Origin: Geodermatophilus amargosae
GTDB lineage: Bacteria; Actinomycetota; Actinomycetes; Mycobacteriales; Geodermatophilaceae
Assembly (NCBI RefSeq): GCF_900116515.1
Contig: NZ_FPBA01000004.1
Coordinates: 124,001-188,000 of the forward strand
DNA: 64,000 nt
Reading direction: 5' to 3'
Below the pieces are notes generated by a model that was given only the letters and a program-made list of their open reading frames with translations, did not search any database and was not told where the DNA came from. The position numbers were made by a program, and so were the translations under genes. Position 1 is the first letter of the stretch. The number at the start of each line of letters is the position of its first letter. This document shows positions 1-11,212 of the stretch, one piece after another.

Positions 1-299
1 CGTCGTCGGCCTGATGCGCACCTTCGCCACCTGGCTGGCCCCGCACGGCATCCGGGTCAACTGCGTGAACCCGTCGGGCGTGGCCACCCCCATGGTGCTC
101 GACCCCGCCGTGGAGGCGCTGTTCGGCGGCCCCTGACCGACGACGGGGCAAGTCCCCGGACGACGTGGCCAACCTGCTCGACGTGACGCTGATCGAGCCC
201 GAGGACGTCAGCGCGGCGGTGGCGTTCCTGGCCTCCGACGAGGCGCGCTACGTCACCGGGATGGCCCTGCCGGTGGACGCCGGCATGCTCGTGCGCTGA
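1..299 (+). pseudogene. C-terminal part of an SDR oxidoreductase, frameshifted
   Basis: The window opens inside a short-chain dehydrogenase. From base 2 the reading frame gives the typical SDR segment with [17 protein letters not shown] (post-active-site region), then stops at TGA 134-136. The rest of the family's C-terminus continues in a different frame (from about 150): EPEDVSAAVAFLASDEARY, then VTGMALPVDAGML and a stop at 297-299. That ending is characteristic of SDRs, especially mycofactocin-type ones. One or two indels near the C/G runs at about 129-158 would restore one frame. Either a real pseudogene or a sequencing error; the 5' half is outside the window. Confidence 0.75.
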
Positions 300-503
300 C
301 GCGACGGGGTCCGGGCGGCATGGTCCGCCCGCCGCGGCGGTGCTCGCCATGGCGAGGACTGACGACCCGAAAGGGTCAGCTGGTGAGTTCCGTCACCTGA
401 CAGGTGCTGTCGGCGCGCGCACACTCGTAGACGTCCGGTCACCGGACGTTCACCGCCAGTGACATCTCGGCCTTCCCCGCCGACCCGATCGGGAGTCCTC
501 CTG

Positions 504-707
504 ATGTGCGTACACACCACCCCCTGCCCCGACGCCACCAGCGACGCGCGTGACCTCGCGGCCGTCGTGAGCAGCCACCCCGAGCAGGGCTGGAGTCTGC
601 TGTGCAACGGCGTCGTCCTCTTCGACGACGACGGCGAACTGCTCCCCGACGGCCGGGCCGTCGCCGACCACCACGAGTGGCGGACCGCCGGCCTCGTCCC
701 CGCCTGA
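504..707 (+). CDS. DUF5999 family small protein
   Basis: A 67-residue protein beginning MCVHTTPCPDA and containing HPEQGWSLLCNGVVLFDD and ELLPDGR, the hallmark of the actinobacterial DUF5999 family, whose function is unknown. The ATG at 504 is preferred over the longer in-frame start at 459 because family members start at MCVH and GGGAG lies at 491-495. The paired cysteines near the N-terminus could bind metal, which is speculation. It stands alone, with a hairpin about 70 bases downstream. Confidence 0.8.
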   Translation: MCVHTTPCPDATSDARDLAAVVSSHPEQGWSLLCNGVVLFDDDGELLPDGRAVADHHEWRTAGLVPA

Positions 708-773
708 GGAAGGACCTCCCTGCCCCCCACGACCCGCGACCTCGCGACGGGCCCCCGCAGGGAGGCCGTACAC

Positions 774-805
774 CGGCGCCCGTCCCCTCCTGGGGCCGGG
801 CGCCG
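774..805. terminator. Hairpin between DUF5999 gene and lipoprotein gene
   Basis: Inverted repeat CGGCGCCCG (774-782) / CGGGCGCCG (797-805) with a 14-base loop. It lies between convergent genes ending at 707 and 820, so it can serve both directions. There is no U-tract, as is common for actinobacterial terminators. Confidence 0.5.
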
Positions 806-819
806 TGTCGTTCCGGGCG

Positions 820-1671
820 TCACCCGAAGGCGACCGCTCCGGCCTGCTCGAAGAGGGTGGCGAACGCCGCGGCGTCCGGCGCCGGGGCACCGGGCTCGGC
901 GGTCTGGGCCAGCAGCATCCCGCGCGGCCCGTCGACGGCGATGCCGACCAGCGCCGTCATCTCCCGTCCCCACCCCGCGACCGTGACCTGCAGCGCTCCG
1001 CTGTCCTCCCCGACCGCCGGCACCTGCGCCTGCGCGAGCTGCACGGTGGCGCCCCACCCGCCGGGGCCGTCCACGGTGACCGACGAGCACGCGGCGACGA
1101 GTTCCTCGACCGGCAACGCCAGCCCCTCGAGCTCGGGCGCCTCGGCGACCACCTGCCAGCTGTGCACGGCGTCGGTGTGCGCGGCCTGCGCGGCGACCGT
1201 CGGGGCGGCGGCGTCCTCCGACGGCATCGGCAGCGCCTCGAGGAAGTCCCCGCACGTGGACGGCGTCACGGTGACCTCCTCGAGCCAGCCGCCGTGGTCG
1301 TCGCCGCCGTGGTCGTCGCCGCCGTGGTCGTGCCAGCCGCCCCGGCCCCAGCCGCCGTACCAACCGTCGTGGCCGGGCTGCCCCTCGTCCAGGCGGACGA
1401 CCTCGGCGTCGGCGCCGAACGCCTCGGCGGGCAGCAGCCGGCCGGCCAGGTCGCCGGACGCGGTCGTGCCGCCCGGGTCCCCGGCCGGGGCCGGGGTGGG
1501 CTCGGGAGCCTCCTCGGTGGCGGCCGCGGGGCTCACCGCGCCCGGCCCGGCCGCCTCGTCGTCCGCGCTCCCGCCCGTGCCGCCGCACGCGGCGAGCAGC
1601 ACCGCGCCGCTCGCCAGCACCGCCGCGCACGCGCTCCGCCGCACCCGATCCGCCGTACCCTCCAGCGCCAT
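820..1671 (-). CDS. Lipoprotein with His/Gly/Trp-rich repeat segment
   Basis: A 283-residue protein with a lipoprotein signal: basic start, hydrophobic AAVLASGAVLL, then the lipobox LAAC at about residue 28. An acidic/Pro/Ala linker follows, then an unusual stretch of Gly, Trp, His and Asp (three copies of a GGDDH-like unit encoded by 15-bp repeats at 1288-1332), then a folded domain with Cys pairs (PSTCGDFLEA and VAACSSVTVD). The domain spacing resembles extracytoplasmic PknH_C-like sensor domains, but the match is weak. The His-rich segment suggests metal binding, by inference only. ATG at 1671 is chosen because the signal peptide follows directly. Confidence 0.75.
   Translation of the reverse strand: MALEGTADRVRRSACAAVLASGAVLLAACGGTGGSADDEAAGPGAVSPAAATEEAPEPTPAPAGDPGGTTASGDLAGRLLPAEAFGADAEVVRLDEGQPGHDGWYGGWGRGGWHDHGGDDHGGDDHGGWLEEVTVTPSTCGDFLEALPMPSEDAAAPTVAAQAAHTDAVHSWQVVAEAPELEGLALPVEELVAACSSVTVDGPGGWGATVQLAQAQVPAVGEDSGALQVTVAGWGREMTALVGIAVDGPRGMLLAQTAEPGAPAPDAAAFATLFEQAGAVAFG
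1288..1332. repeat. Three 15-bp in-frame tandem repeats in the lipoprotein gene
   Basis: The unit gccgccgtggtcgtc occurs at 1288-1302 and 1303-1317, with a third copy differing in its last base at 1318-1332. It encodes the repeated Gly-Gly-His-Asp-Asp segment. In-frame units can expand or contract without breaking the gene. Confidence 0.9.
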
Positions 1672-1785
1672 GGGCCGATGGTCCTCCCCGCACCGCGGCG
1701 CCGTCGACGGGGCAGAGGTCGGAACCGGACCACGACCCCGGGCGTTGGTCCGCGGTCCGCCCGTCGCCGTCGCCGGAGGTCCCCC

Positions 1786-2427
1786 GTGCCCACCGCCGCC
1801 CTGCTGACCCTCCCCTCCCCCGCCAACCAGGTCGAGCGGCTGCTCGGCGCCGGCGCCCACGAGCGGGCCGGACTGTCCGCCGCCGACCTGCGCGGTGTCG
1901 CGGCCGGCGTCCCCGACGGCGACCTGCTCGTCCTGGCGCCGTCGCTGCTGCCGGCCTCGGCGCTGGCGGACCTGCTGACCTGGCGGGACCGGCCGGTGTT
2001 CGTCGTGGTGGACATGACCGACCTCGACGACTTCGCGCCGCTCGCCGACGCCGTCCCGCCCGCGCCGGCCTACGCGCTCCGCGACCCGGACCGCGGCGAC
2101 GCGTACCGCAACTGCACGCCCGACGAGTCGCTGCCGCGCATCCGGGCCGCCGGCCGGACGCCGCTGACGGTGACCGAGGGGCTGACCTGGCTGCTGCAGT
2201 GCCCGGACGTGCTCGAGCGCAACACCTGCACGATGACCGTCGGCTCGCGGCTGCGGCGGGCGAACGGCTCCCTGGACGCGCGGACGCCGGCGCTGTGGAT
2301 CAGCAACGGCACCGGGCGGGACGGACGCGAGCGCCGGGGAGCGGCGAAGGTCGGCTGGTGCTGGGCGGGCAACCGGCACACCTGGCTCGGCATCGCCTCC
2401 GTGGCCGTCCGCACGCCGGTGACGTGA
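1786..2427 (+). CDS. DUF5701 family protein
   Basis: A 213-residue protein matching the DUF5701 family: NQVERLLGAG at the start, FVVVDMTDLDDFAP in the middle, TPLTVTEGLTWLLQCPDVLE, and a highly conserved tail with TPALWISNGTGRDGRERR, KVGWCWAGNRHTWLG. The family is widespread in actinobacteria and of unknown function. Start GTG 1786 has GGAGGT at 1774-1779. The downstream gcvP is convergent (ends 2461). Confidence 0.88.
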   Translation: MPTAALLTLPSPANQVERLLGAGAHERAGLSAADLRGVAAGVPDGDLLVLAPSLLPASALADLLTWRDRPVFVVVDMTDLDDFAPLADAVPPAPAYALRDPDRGDAYRNCTPDESLPRIRAAGRTPLTVTEGLTWLLQCPDVLERNTCTMTVGSRLRRANGSLDARTPALWISNGTGRDGRERRGAAKVGWCWAGNRHTWLGIASVAVRTPVT

Positions 2428-2460
2428 CGGAGCAGCGGGGTCCTTCGATCAGGCGGTCGA

Positions 2461-5448
<2,988 letters not shown>

Positions 5449-5628
5449 TGCCGCGACGCTACCAGCGCTGGAGCGGCCGATCCCGCACGGTGGGACGGCT
5501 CGAGCCCCGCCGGACGCCGTCGTCCGGGGTTGCCGGTGTCGCGCGCACTACCGGGTCCGCAGGACCGGCACGGCACGAGGAACACCGGCAGTGCGCCGTC
5601 CCCCCTCCGCGCCGCCGGCCCGGACACG

Positions 5629-5667
5629 CCGAGGGGGCGCCCCGCGGGATGCGGGACGCCCCCTCGG
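5629..5667 (-). terminator. Nested hairpin downstream of MerR gene
   Basis: Outer stem CCGAGGGGGCG (5629-5639) pairs with CGCCCCCTCGG (5657-5667); inner stem CCCGC/GCGGG (5641-5645/5651-5655) around GGGAT. It lies 17 bases past the stop of the MerR gene (5684) and so probably separates it from gcvP. Confidence 0.7.
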
Positions 5668-5683
5668 GACGGGCGGGGAGAGC

Positions 5684-6259
5684 TCAGGCGGGCTGTGCGC
5701 GGCGCCGGCGGCGCATCGCCAGCTCGTCGTCCGCGGTGTGCAGCGGCGCGCCGTCCAGCCGCTCGGCGGGCAGCTCGGCCAGCTCACCGGACAGCTCGCG
5801 CAGCGCGCCGGACACCGCGATGCCGAACACGCCCTGGCCGCCGGCCAGCAGGTCGACGACCTCCTCGGCCGAGGTGCACTCGTAGACCGTCGCCCCGTCA
5901 CTGAACAGCGTGACGTTGGCGAGGTCCTTGATCCCGCGGTTGCGCAGGTGGTCGACGGCCTTGCGGATGTTCTGCAGCGACACCCCGGTGTCCAGCAGCC
6001 GCTTGACCACCTTCAGCACCAGGATGTCGCGGAACGAGTACAGCCGCTGCGTCCCCGAGCCGGTGGCACTGCGCACCGACGGGGCCACGAGTCCGGTACG
6101 GGCCCAGTAGTCCAACTGCCGGTAGGTGATCCCGGCGGCGGCACACGCCGTCGGGCCGCGGTACCCGACGAGGTCGCTGTCGACCTCGTCGTAGTCCGTC
6201 ACCCCCACGGCGGCGTCGCTGAAGAGCTGACCCTGGGAGCCCTCGCTCTGGTCGCTCAC
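5684..6259 (-). CDS. MerR-family regulator, Rv1830 (ResR/McdR) type
   Basis: A 191-residue regulator with an N-terminal MerR winged helix: GITYRQLDYWARTGL, then SGTQRLYSFRDILVLKVVKR, then LDTGVSLQNIRKAV. Position between the DUF151 gene and gcvP, and the sequence type, match mycobacterial Rv1830, linked in published work to growth and cell-division control. The start is set at GTG 6259 (VSDQSEG) because AAGGAGGA sits just upstream; a longer in-frame ATG at 6379 lacks such a site. The Arg-rich tail (MRRRRRAQPA) is typical. Target genes cannot be read from the sequence. Confidence 0.85.
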   Translation of the reverse strand: MSDQSEGSQGQLFSDAAVGVTDYDEVDSDLVGYRGPTACAAAGITYRQLDYWARTGLVAPSVRSATGSGTQRLYSFRDILVLKVVKRLLDTGVSLQNIRKAVDHLRNRGIKDLANVTLFSDGATVYECTSAEEVVDLLAGGQGVFGIAVSGALRELSGELAELPAERLDGAPLHTADDELAMRRRRRAQPA

Positions 6260-6505
6260 GTCAGCGTCCTCCTTCGAGTCCCGCCACGGGCGCGGCGGAG
6301 CGTCCCGGAGTGCTCCCGCTTCCCCACGGGTCACACCGGTGTTGTCCGCGACCGTAAGCCGGGCCCCCAGGGCGGTCAACTGACGCGGGCGGCGTGTCGC
6401 CCCATCTACCCCGAGAGGGTGGTATCGGCACGTCCGCGACCGGACTCCGCGATCCGGGACGCGTGTGACGACAGTGACGGGAGTGGTCCCACCCGCCCCG
6501 TGCGT

Positions 6506-6991
6506 TCAGGAGCCGCCGGAGCCCGAGCCGGCGCCGAAGTCCTCGGGCGAGATCTGGTCGAGGAACTCGCGGAACTTCTCGACCTCGTCCTCCTGCTCGT
6601 CGGGGATCTCGATCCCCACCTCGTCGAGCAGCTCCTCGGCGCCGTAGATGGGCGCGCCGGTGCGCACCGCCAGGGCGACGGCGTCCGACGGTCGCGCGCT
6701 GACCACCCGGTCGTCGCCGAACACGAGCTCGGCGATGTAGATGCCGTCGCGCATCTCGGTGATGTTGACCGCCTCGAGGGTGGCACCGAGGGTGCGCACC
6801 ACCTCGCGCAGCAGGTCGTGGGTCATCGGGCGCGCCGGGCGCACACCCTGCTGCTCGAAGGCGATGGCCGCGGCCTCGACCGCCCCGATCCAGATCGGCA
6901 GGTACCGCTCCCCCTGCGTCTCCTTGAGCAGCAGGATCGGCTGGTTGCCGGGCAGTTCGACCCGGACCCCGACGACTCTGAGTTCCTGCAC
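6506..6991 (-). CDS. Bifunctional nuclease family protein (DUF151)
   Basis: A 161-residue protein starting MQELRVVGVRVELP, with LLLKETQGERYLPIWIG, AIAFEQQGVRPARPMTHDL and the core SARPSDAVALAVRTGAPI: the DUF151/BFN fold, named from plant proteins with nuclease activity. Bacterial function is not settled. The acidic C-terminal extension (DEQEDEVEKFREFLD) ends in a Gly/Ser tail. It corresponds to Rv1829 and lies between the two MerR genes. The 246 bases before the next gene (6260-6505) show no further ORF. Confidence 0.9.
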   Translation of the reverse strand: MQELRVVGVRVELPGNQPILLLKETQGERYLPIWIGAVEAAAIAFEQQGVRPARPMTHDLLREVVRTLGATLEAVNITEMRDGIYIAELVFGDDRVVSARPSDAVALAVRTGAPIYGAEELLDEVGIEIPDEQEDEVEKFREFLDQISPEDFGAGSGSGGS

Positions 6992-7080
6992 GGTGTTGCT
7001 CCCTCAGCTGCGGCGGTACGGGTGGGCGCCGGTGCGCGGCGGGCGACCGGTCCGGCGGCAGGGTCCACCGTACGCCGGAG

Positions 7081-7854
7081 TCACGGGCGCAACAGGTCCC
7101 GGAGGCGTGCCTCCAGCAGCGCCCGGTGCAGCTGCGCCGACAGCGCGGACAGCTCGGCCAGCTGCTCCCCCGCCCGGGTGCGGGCGTCCTCCGACCGCGA
7201 CCGCAGGACCGGCGCCAGCAGGGACTCGACCAGCGCGGCCTCCCGCTCGGCACCGTTGCGGAACACCCGCAGGTGCCGCGGCTCGATGCCGTGCCGGGCC
7301 AGTCCCGCCGCCGCCCGGGCGATCGGCAGGTCCCCCGCGGGGTGCCGCCCCTCGGCGTCGGGGGCGAGCAGCCCGAACTGGACGCAGTCGGCCAGCTGCA
7401 CGGGCGTGAGCCCCGCGGCGCGGGCGAACTCGCCGGCGTCCATCGGCCCCGGAGCGGGGGCCGGCTCCTCGTCCCGCCCGCCGTCGTCGTCGACCGCCGG
7501 GCCGGGTGCGGCCGGCTCGGACGTCGGCGGACCGGGCGGCGGGGAGCCGGGCACCGGCTGCCCCCGGTCGAGGGCGTCCAGGTGCTCCTTGATGACCCGC
7601 AGCGGCAGGTAGTGGTCCCGCTGGGCGGTGAGCACGTAGCGCAGCCGGTCGACGTCGGCCCGGGAGAACTTCCGGTACCCCGACGGCGTCCGCTGCGGAG
7701 CCACCAGGCCCTCGCCCTCGAGGAACCGGATCTTGCTGATGGTCACGTCGGGGAAGTCGCCGCGCAGCGCCGCCAGCACCGCCCCGATCGTCAGTCGGGG
7801 GGTGCGGGCGTCGGCGGCGCCGTCCCCGTGCGCGCCGGCGGGCGCTCCGGGCAC
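7081..7854 (-). CDS. ftsR: MerR-family regulator, FtsR (Rv1828) type
   Basis: A 257-residue protein with an N-terminal MerR domain: LTIGAVLAALRGDFPDVTIS, KIRFLEGEGLVAPQRTPSGY, RKFSRADVDRLRYVL and a helical continuation LPLRVIKEHLDALD. A Pro-rich linker and a C-terminal domain with VQLADCVQFGLLAP follow. The FDV/TISKIRF architecture and position just after garA match Rv1828 and corynebacterial FtsR, an activator of ftsZ. The start is GTG 7854, five bases after the garA stop, so translational coupling is likely; no strong ribosome site is visible. Confidence 0.85.
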   Translation of the reverse strand: MPGAPAGAHGDGAADARTPRLTIGAVLAALRGDFPDVTISKIRFLEGEGLVAPQRTPSGYRKFSRADVDRLRYVLTAQRDHYLPLRVIKEHLDALDRGQPVPGSPPPGPPTSEPAAPGPAVDDDGGRDEEPAPAPGPMDAGEFARAAGLTPVQLADCVQFGLLAPDAEGRHPAGDLPIARAAAGLARHGIEPRHLRVFRNGAEREAALVESLLAPVLRSRSEDARTRAGEQLAELSALSAQLHRALLEARLRDLLRP

Positions 7855-7859
7855 CGGGG

Positions 7860-8378
7860 TCAGCGGGTGGCGTGCTCGCCGGTGCGCGGGCCGGTGAGGT
7901 AGACGAGGCGGAACTTGCCGATCTGCACCTCGTCACCCCCGGCCAGGGTCGCGACGTCGACCGGCTCGCGGTTGACGTAGGTGCCGTTGAGGCTGCCGAC
8001 GTCGTGCACCGAGAAGCCGCCGCCCTCGCGGTGGAACTCCACGTGCCGGCGGCTGACGGTCACGTCGTCGAGGAAGATGTCGCTGTCGGGGTGCCGGCCG
8101 GCGGTGGTGACGTCCTGGTCGAGCAGGAAGCGGCTGCCGGCGTTCGGGCCGCGCTTCACCACCAGCAGGGCGGACCCGGCGGGCAGGGACTCGACCGCGC
8201 CGGCGTGGGCGTCGGTGGACGGCTCGGCCACCTCGGGCACGTCGCCGGTGTCCTCGCCGCCCACCTTCGGGATGACGCTGGTCGACTCACCCACGCGCTC
8301 CTGGGAGAGGGCGGCGCCGCACTGCGCGCAGAAGCGACTGCCCTCGGGGTTGTCGTGGCCACAACGAGTGCAGTGCAC
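7860..8378 (-). CDS. garA: GarA-like FHA-domain protein with zinc ribbon
   Basis: A 172-residue protein. The N-terminus has a zinc ribbon (CTRCGHDNPEGSRFCAQCG) absent from mycobacterial GarA. A short phospho-acceptor segment ESTSVIP follows, in the place of the ETTSVF site phosphorylated by PknB/PknG. The C-terminal FHA domain is nearly canonical: LLVVKRGPNAGSRFLLDQ, AGRHPDSDIFLDDVTVSRRH, VGSLNGTYVNREPV. GarA in mycobacteria and OdhI in corynebacteria control 2-oxoglutarate metabolism by phospho-dependent self-binding. GTG 8378 is preferred (GGAGGAG just upstream) over a long low-complexity upstream extension. Confidence 0.93.
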   Translation of the reverse strand: MHCTRCGHDNPEGSRFCAQCGAALSQERVGESTSVIPKVGGEDTGDVPEVAEPSTDAHAGAVESLPAGSALLVVKRGPNAGSRFLLDQDVTTAGRHPDSDIFLDDVTVSRRHVEFHREGGGFSVHDVGSLNGTYVNREPVDVATLAGGDEVQIGKFRLVYLTGPRTGEHATR

Positions 8379-8654
8379 GTCTGTCTCCTCCGGTGCAGGG
8401 GGCACCGCCGCGGACGAGGGGGTCTGCCGCGGGCGGCCGGCGGACGACGGCACCGGACGGTGCTGTCGCGGGTCGGCCGCCGTGCGGGGCACGGCGGGCC
8501 GTTGGTCATGGAACCAGCGGTGGTCCCGAGGGTCAACCGGACGCCCGGTCGGCGTCACAGCAGCCCCACGAGGCCTGTCGGGGGCCGGTCGAGAGCCGGT
8601 CCCCAGGGGAGCATAGTGATCGCCCCGAGGGGCCCGACCGGCCCGGGGGTGCGG

Positions 8655-9059
8655 TCAGGACGCGCTGACGAGCGCCTCGTACGCGGCGGCGTCGAGCAGG
8701 TCGGTGGTGGGGTCGCCGCCGTCGCCGGCCACGGTGATCTCCACCAGCCAGCCGTCGCCGTAGGGGTCGGCGTTGATGGTCTCCGGGGCGGCGGAGAGGG
8801 TCTCGTTCACCGCCGAGACGGTGCCGGCCACGGGCGAGTAGACGTCGGACACCGACTTGGTCGACTCGACCTCGCCGATCGGGTTGCCCGGGCCGACCTC
8901 CTCCCCGACCTCGGGGAGCTGCACGAACACGATGTCGCCGAGCGCGTCCTGCGCGTGGTCGGTGATGCCGACCCGCACGACCGTGCCCGACCCCCCGCTC
9001 CCCTGCACGAGGGCCCACTCGTGCTGGTCGGTGTAGCGGCGGTCGTCCGGGGTGGCCAT
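8655..9059 (-). CDS. gcvH: Glycine cleavage system H protein
   Basis: A 134-residue lipoyl carrier: YTDQHEWALV at the start, VGITDHAQDALGDIVFVQLP, then GEVESTKSVSDVYSPVAG with the lipoyl-lysine at residue 68, and NADPYGDGWL near the end. It shuttles the aminomethyl group between GcvP and GcvT. It lies upstream of garA in the same direction; the 276-base gap between them (8379-8654) holds no gene I can support. Start ATG 9059. Confidence 0.96.
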   Translation of the reverse strand: MATPDDRRYTDQHEWALVQGSGGSGTVVRVGITDHAQDALGDIVFVQLPEVGEEVGPGNPIGEVESTKSVSDVYSPVAGTVSAVNETLSAAPETINADPYGDGWLVEITVAGDGGDPTTDLLDAAAYEALVSAS

Positions 9060-9108
9060 GCGGCGTCGTCTCCAGGGGTCGGGGGTGGCCCGGCGCCGCG
9101 CGGAGCGC

Positions 9109-9948
9109 TCAGTCGCCGGTGTCGGGCTGAGCGTATTGAGGCTCGTCGAGCGGCCGCAACGCGTCCACCACCACGCGGTCGCGCTGCTGGATGTCGACGC
9201 TGCCGCCCTGGCGGCCCACCCGGTCGACGACGCCGCCGGGGATGCTCATCGCCGTCTGCAGGTCCTGCGGGGAGCCGATGACGACGACCTCGTAGGGCGC
9301 CGACACCGGCCGGCCGTCGATGCGCAGGTCGCCGGGGGTGCCGGTGACGGCGGTGGAGACGCCGACCCGCACGCCGTCGATCTGCATCGTCTCGGCGCCC
9401 GCGCCGCGCAGCTCCTGGACGGCGTCGAGCAGGTCGGCGACGCGCACCTGCCCCTCGGGGTCGCGGATGCTCATCACCAGGCCGGGGCCCTCCGCGGCGA
9501 CGGTGCCGTTGAGGATCGCCAGGGCGTCGGCGCGCTCGTCGGCGTCCTCGAGGGCGGCGGCCGAGCGGCTGTCGGTGTCGGACAGCTCGCGCAGGGCGCC
9601 GCGCTGGTCGGCGATCTGGGCGCGCAGCCGCTCCTCCTCGAGGTCGAGGTCGTCGAGGATGGCGACGAGCTCCTCCTCGCGGGCGCCCTCCAGCGCCTGG
9701 CCGGTGTCGGTGCTGCGCACCTGCACCGCGATGGCGAAGCCGAGCAGCGCGGTGAGGACGGCGATCAGCGAGGCGGCCACCAGCCGCTGGCGCCGGCGGG
9801 CGGGCGCCGGGGCGGGGCCGGCTGCCGGCTCGTGCGCCGGCGCCGCCGTCGCCTCCCCGGCGGGCGCATCGGCGGGCGGACCGGCGGGCGTCCCGACGTC
9901 GTCGGGGCGCGGCTGCTCGTCGTCCGCGGGACGCGGGGTGTCGCTCAT
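9109..9948 (-). CDS. DUF881 family membrane-anchored protein (second copy)
   Basis: A 279-residue protein: a Pro/Ala-rich cytosolic head (about 50 residues), one transmembrane helix (LVAASLIAVLTALLGFAIAV), a coiled-coil stretch rich in Glu/Leu/Arg (EEELVAILDDLDLEEERLRA), then the DUF881 domain with GPGLVMSIRDPEGQVRVADL and ETMQIDGVRVGVSTAV. Corresponds to Rv1825. Its ATG (9946-9948) overlaps the stop of the small basic protein gene in an ATGA. The DUF881/SBP set is thought to sit in the cell envelope near the division machinery; role unproven. Confidence 0.88.
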   Translation of the reverse strand: MSDTPRPADDEQPRPDDVGTPAGPPADAPAGEATAAPAHEPAAGPAPAPARRRQRLVAASLIAVLTALLGFAIAVQVRSTDTGQALEGAREEELVAILDDLDLEEERLRAQIADQRGALRELSDTDSRSAAALEDADERADALAILNGTVAAEGPGLVMSIRDPEGQVRVADLLDAVQELRGAGAETMQIDGVRVGVSTAVTGTPGDLRIDGRPVSAPYEVVVIGSPQDLQTAMSIPGGVVDRVGRQGGSVDIQQRDRVVVDALRPLDEPQYAQPDTGD

Positions 9949-10277
9949 GCCCGGAACAGGTGCCGGCGGATGGCCGCGGCGTTGCCGAAGATGCGGATGC
10001 CGAGGACGACGACGACCGCGGTGGACAGCTGCGCGCCGACGCCGAGCTGGTCGCCGAGGAAGACGATCAGCGCGGCGACGACGACGTTCGACACGAACGA
10101 GATGACGAACACCTTGGCGTCGAAGATCCCGTCGAGGCGGGCGCGGGCGCCGCCGAAGACCGCGTCGAGGGCGGCGACCACGGCGATCGGCAGGTAGGGC
10201 TGCAGCCACAGCGGGACGGTGGGGTCGAGGACCAGGCCGAGGGCGATGCCCACGGCCAGGCCGATGACGGGGATCAC
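9945..10277 (-). CDS. Small basic protein (DUF1290/SBP family)
   Basis: A 110-residue integral membrane protein: MIPVIGLAVGIALGLVLDP, WLQPYLPIAVVAALDAVFGG, KVFVISFVSNVVVAALIVFLGD and LSTAVVVVLGIRIFGNAAAI suggest three or four helices, ending in the basic RRHLFRA. It corresponds to Rv1824 and is sandwiched between two DUF881 genes with 3-4 base spacing or overlap on both sides, so the three are surely co-translated. Confidence 0.93.
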   Translation of the reverse strand: MIPVIGLAVGIALGLVLDPTVPLWLQPYLPIAVVAALDAVFGGARARLDGIFDAKVFVISFVSNVVVAALIVFLGDQLGVGAQLSTAVVVVLGIRIFGNAAAIRRHLFRA

Positions 10278-10280
10278 GGC

Positions 10281-11165
10281 TCAGCCCCCCGAGCCGCCGG
10301 CGGCGGCCTCGGCCGGCTGGCCGTCGAAGGGAGCGGCGGATCGCAGCTCGGGGACTCCCCCGGCGGGCACGGACAGCTCGTCCTCCTGGGCGAACTCGAA
10401 CAGCAGGCCGTAGGACTCCGAGATGACCGCCAGGGCGTTGACCTCGGGGCTGGCCAGGAACCGCGACCGGAGCTCGCCCGGCTCGCCGACGGCGCTGATC
10501 TGGTACGGGTTGGTCACCGGGCGGAAGTCGACGAGGACCGCCTCCCCGGCGAAGCGGATCGCGGTGGTGGGGCCCAGCCGCTGGCCGTTGATCGACACCG
10601 CCTCCGCGCCGGCGGCCCACAGCGCGTTGACCACCAGCTGCAGGTCGCCGTCACGGACGTCGCCGCTGCCGTCGTCGGTGCCGCCGACCGGATCGGCGTC
10701 GGCGTCGGGCTCGGCGTCGGCCAGGGTGACCAGCAGGCCGGGTCCGGTGACCGCCACGAGGCCGGCGGCGAGCTCCGCGGCGTCGAGGTCGTCGATGGCC
10801 CGCTGGCCGACCGCGCTGGCGGCCAGGGCGTCGTCGCGGGCGTCGGCGACCTGCGCGCGCAGGTCCTCCAGCTCGGTGGAGAGGTCGTCGATGGTGTCCG
10901 ACTGCGCGCCGATGTCCTCGACCAGCGCGCCGCGGACCTCCTCGCGGCCGGCCTCGCCGGAGGCGGCCTGCTCGTAGGTGACGCCGAACAGCAGGCCGGC
11001 CGCGCCCATCGTCACCGCGACCGCCAGCGCGCCCAGGCCCCGCCGGCGGCCGTCGGAGGAGTCGCCGGTGGCGGGGGTCCCCCGGCCCGCCCGGGCCTCG
11101 GCGGCGCGCGCGTAGGCGGGGTCGAGGGTCTCGGCGAGCACCTGGTCGAGCAGGGAGGCACCCAT
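10281..11165 (-). CDS. DUF881 family membrane-anchored protein (first copy)
   Basis: A 294-residue protein with short cytosolic N-terminus (MGASLLDQVLAETLDPAYAR), one transmembrane segment (LGALAVAVTMGAAGLLFGVT), a coiled coil (DTIDDLSTELEDLRAQVADA), and a DUF881 domain with GLVAVTGPGLLVTLADA and AEAVSINGQRLGPTTAIRFA. Corresponds to Rv1823. Start ATG 11165 is chosen by family alignment; a GTG at 11216 overlapping the upstream stop as GTGA is an alternative that would add 17 residues. Confidence 0.86.
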   Translation of the reverse strand: MGASLLDQVLAETLDPAYARAAEARAGRGTPATGDSSDGRRRGLGALAVAVTMGAAGLLFGVTYEQAASGEAGREEVRGALVEDIGAQSDTIDDLSTELEDLRAQVADARDDALAASAVGQRAIDDLDAAELAAGLVAVTGPGLLVTLADAEPDADADPVGGTDDGSGDVRDGDLQLVVNALWAAGAEAVSINGQRLGPTTAIRFAGEAVLVDFRPVTNPYQISAVGEPGELRSRFLASPEVNALAVISESYGLLFEFAQEDELSVPAGGVPELRSAAPFDGQPAEAAAGGSGG

Positions 11166-11212
11166 GGAGCGCACCCCGCCGCCGCGCGGGGGTCGGGCCG
11201 GCCGGGTGGCGG

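Noticed and set aside
5449-5683. Glycine riboswitch in front of gcvP
   Set aside because: I could not find the conserved aptamer helices; the only clear structure is a terminator-like hairpin behind the MerR gene.
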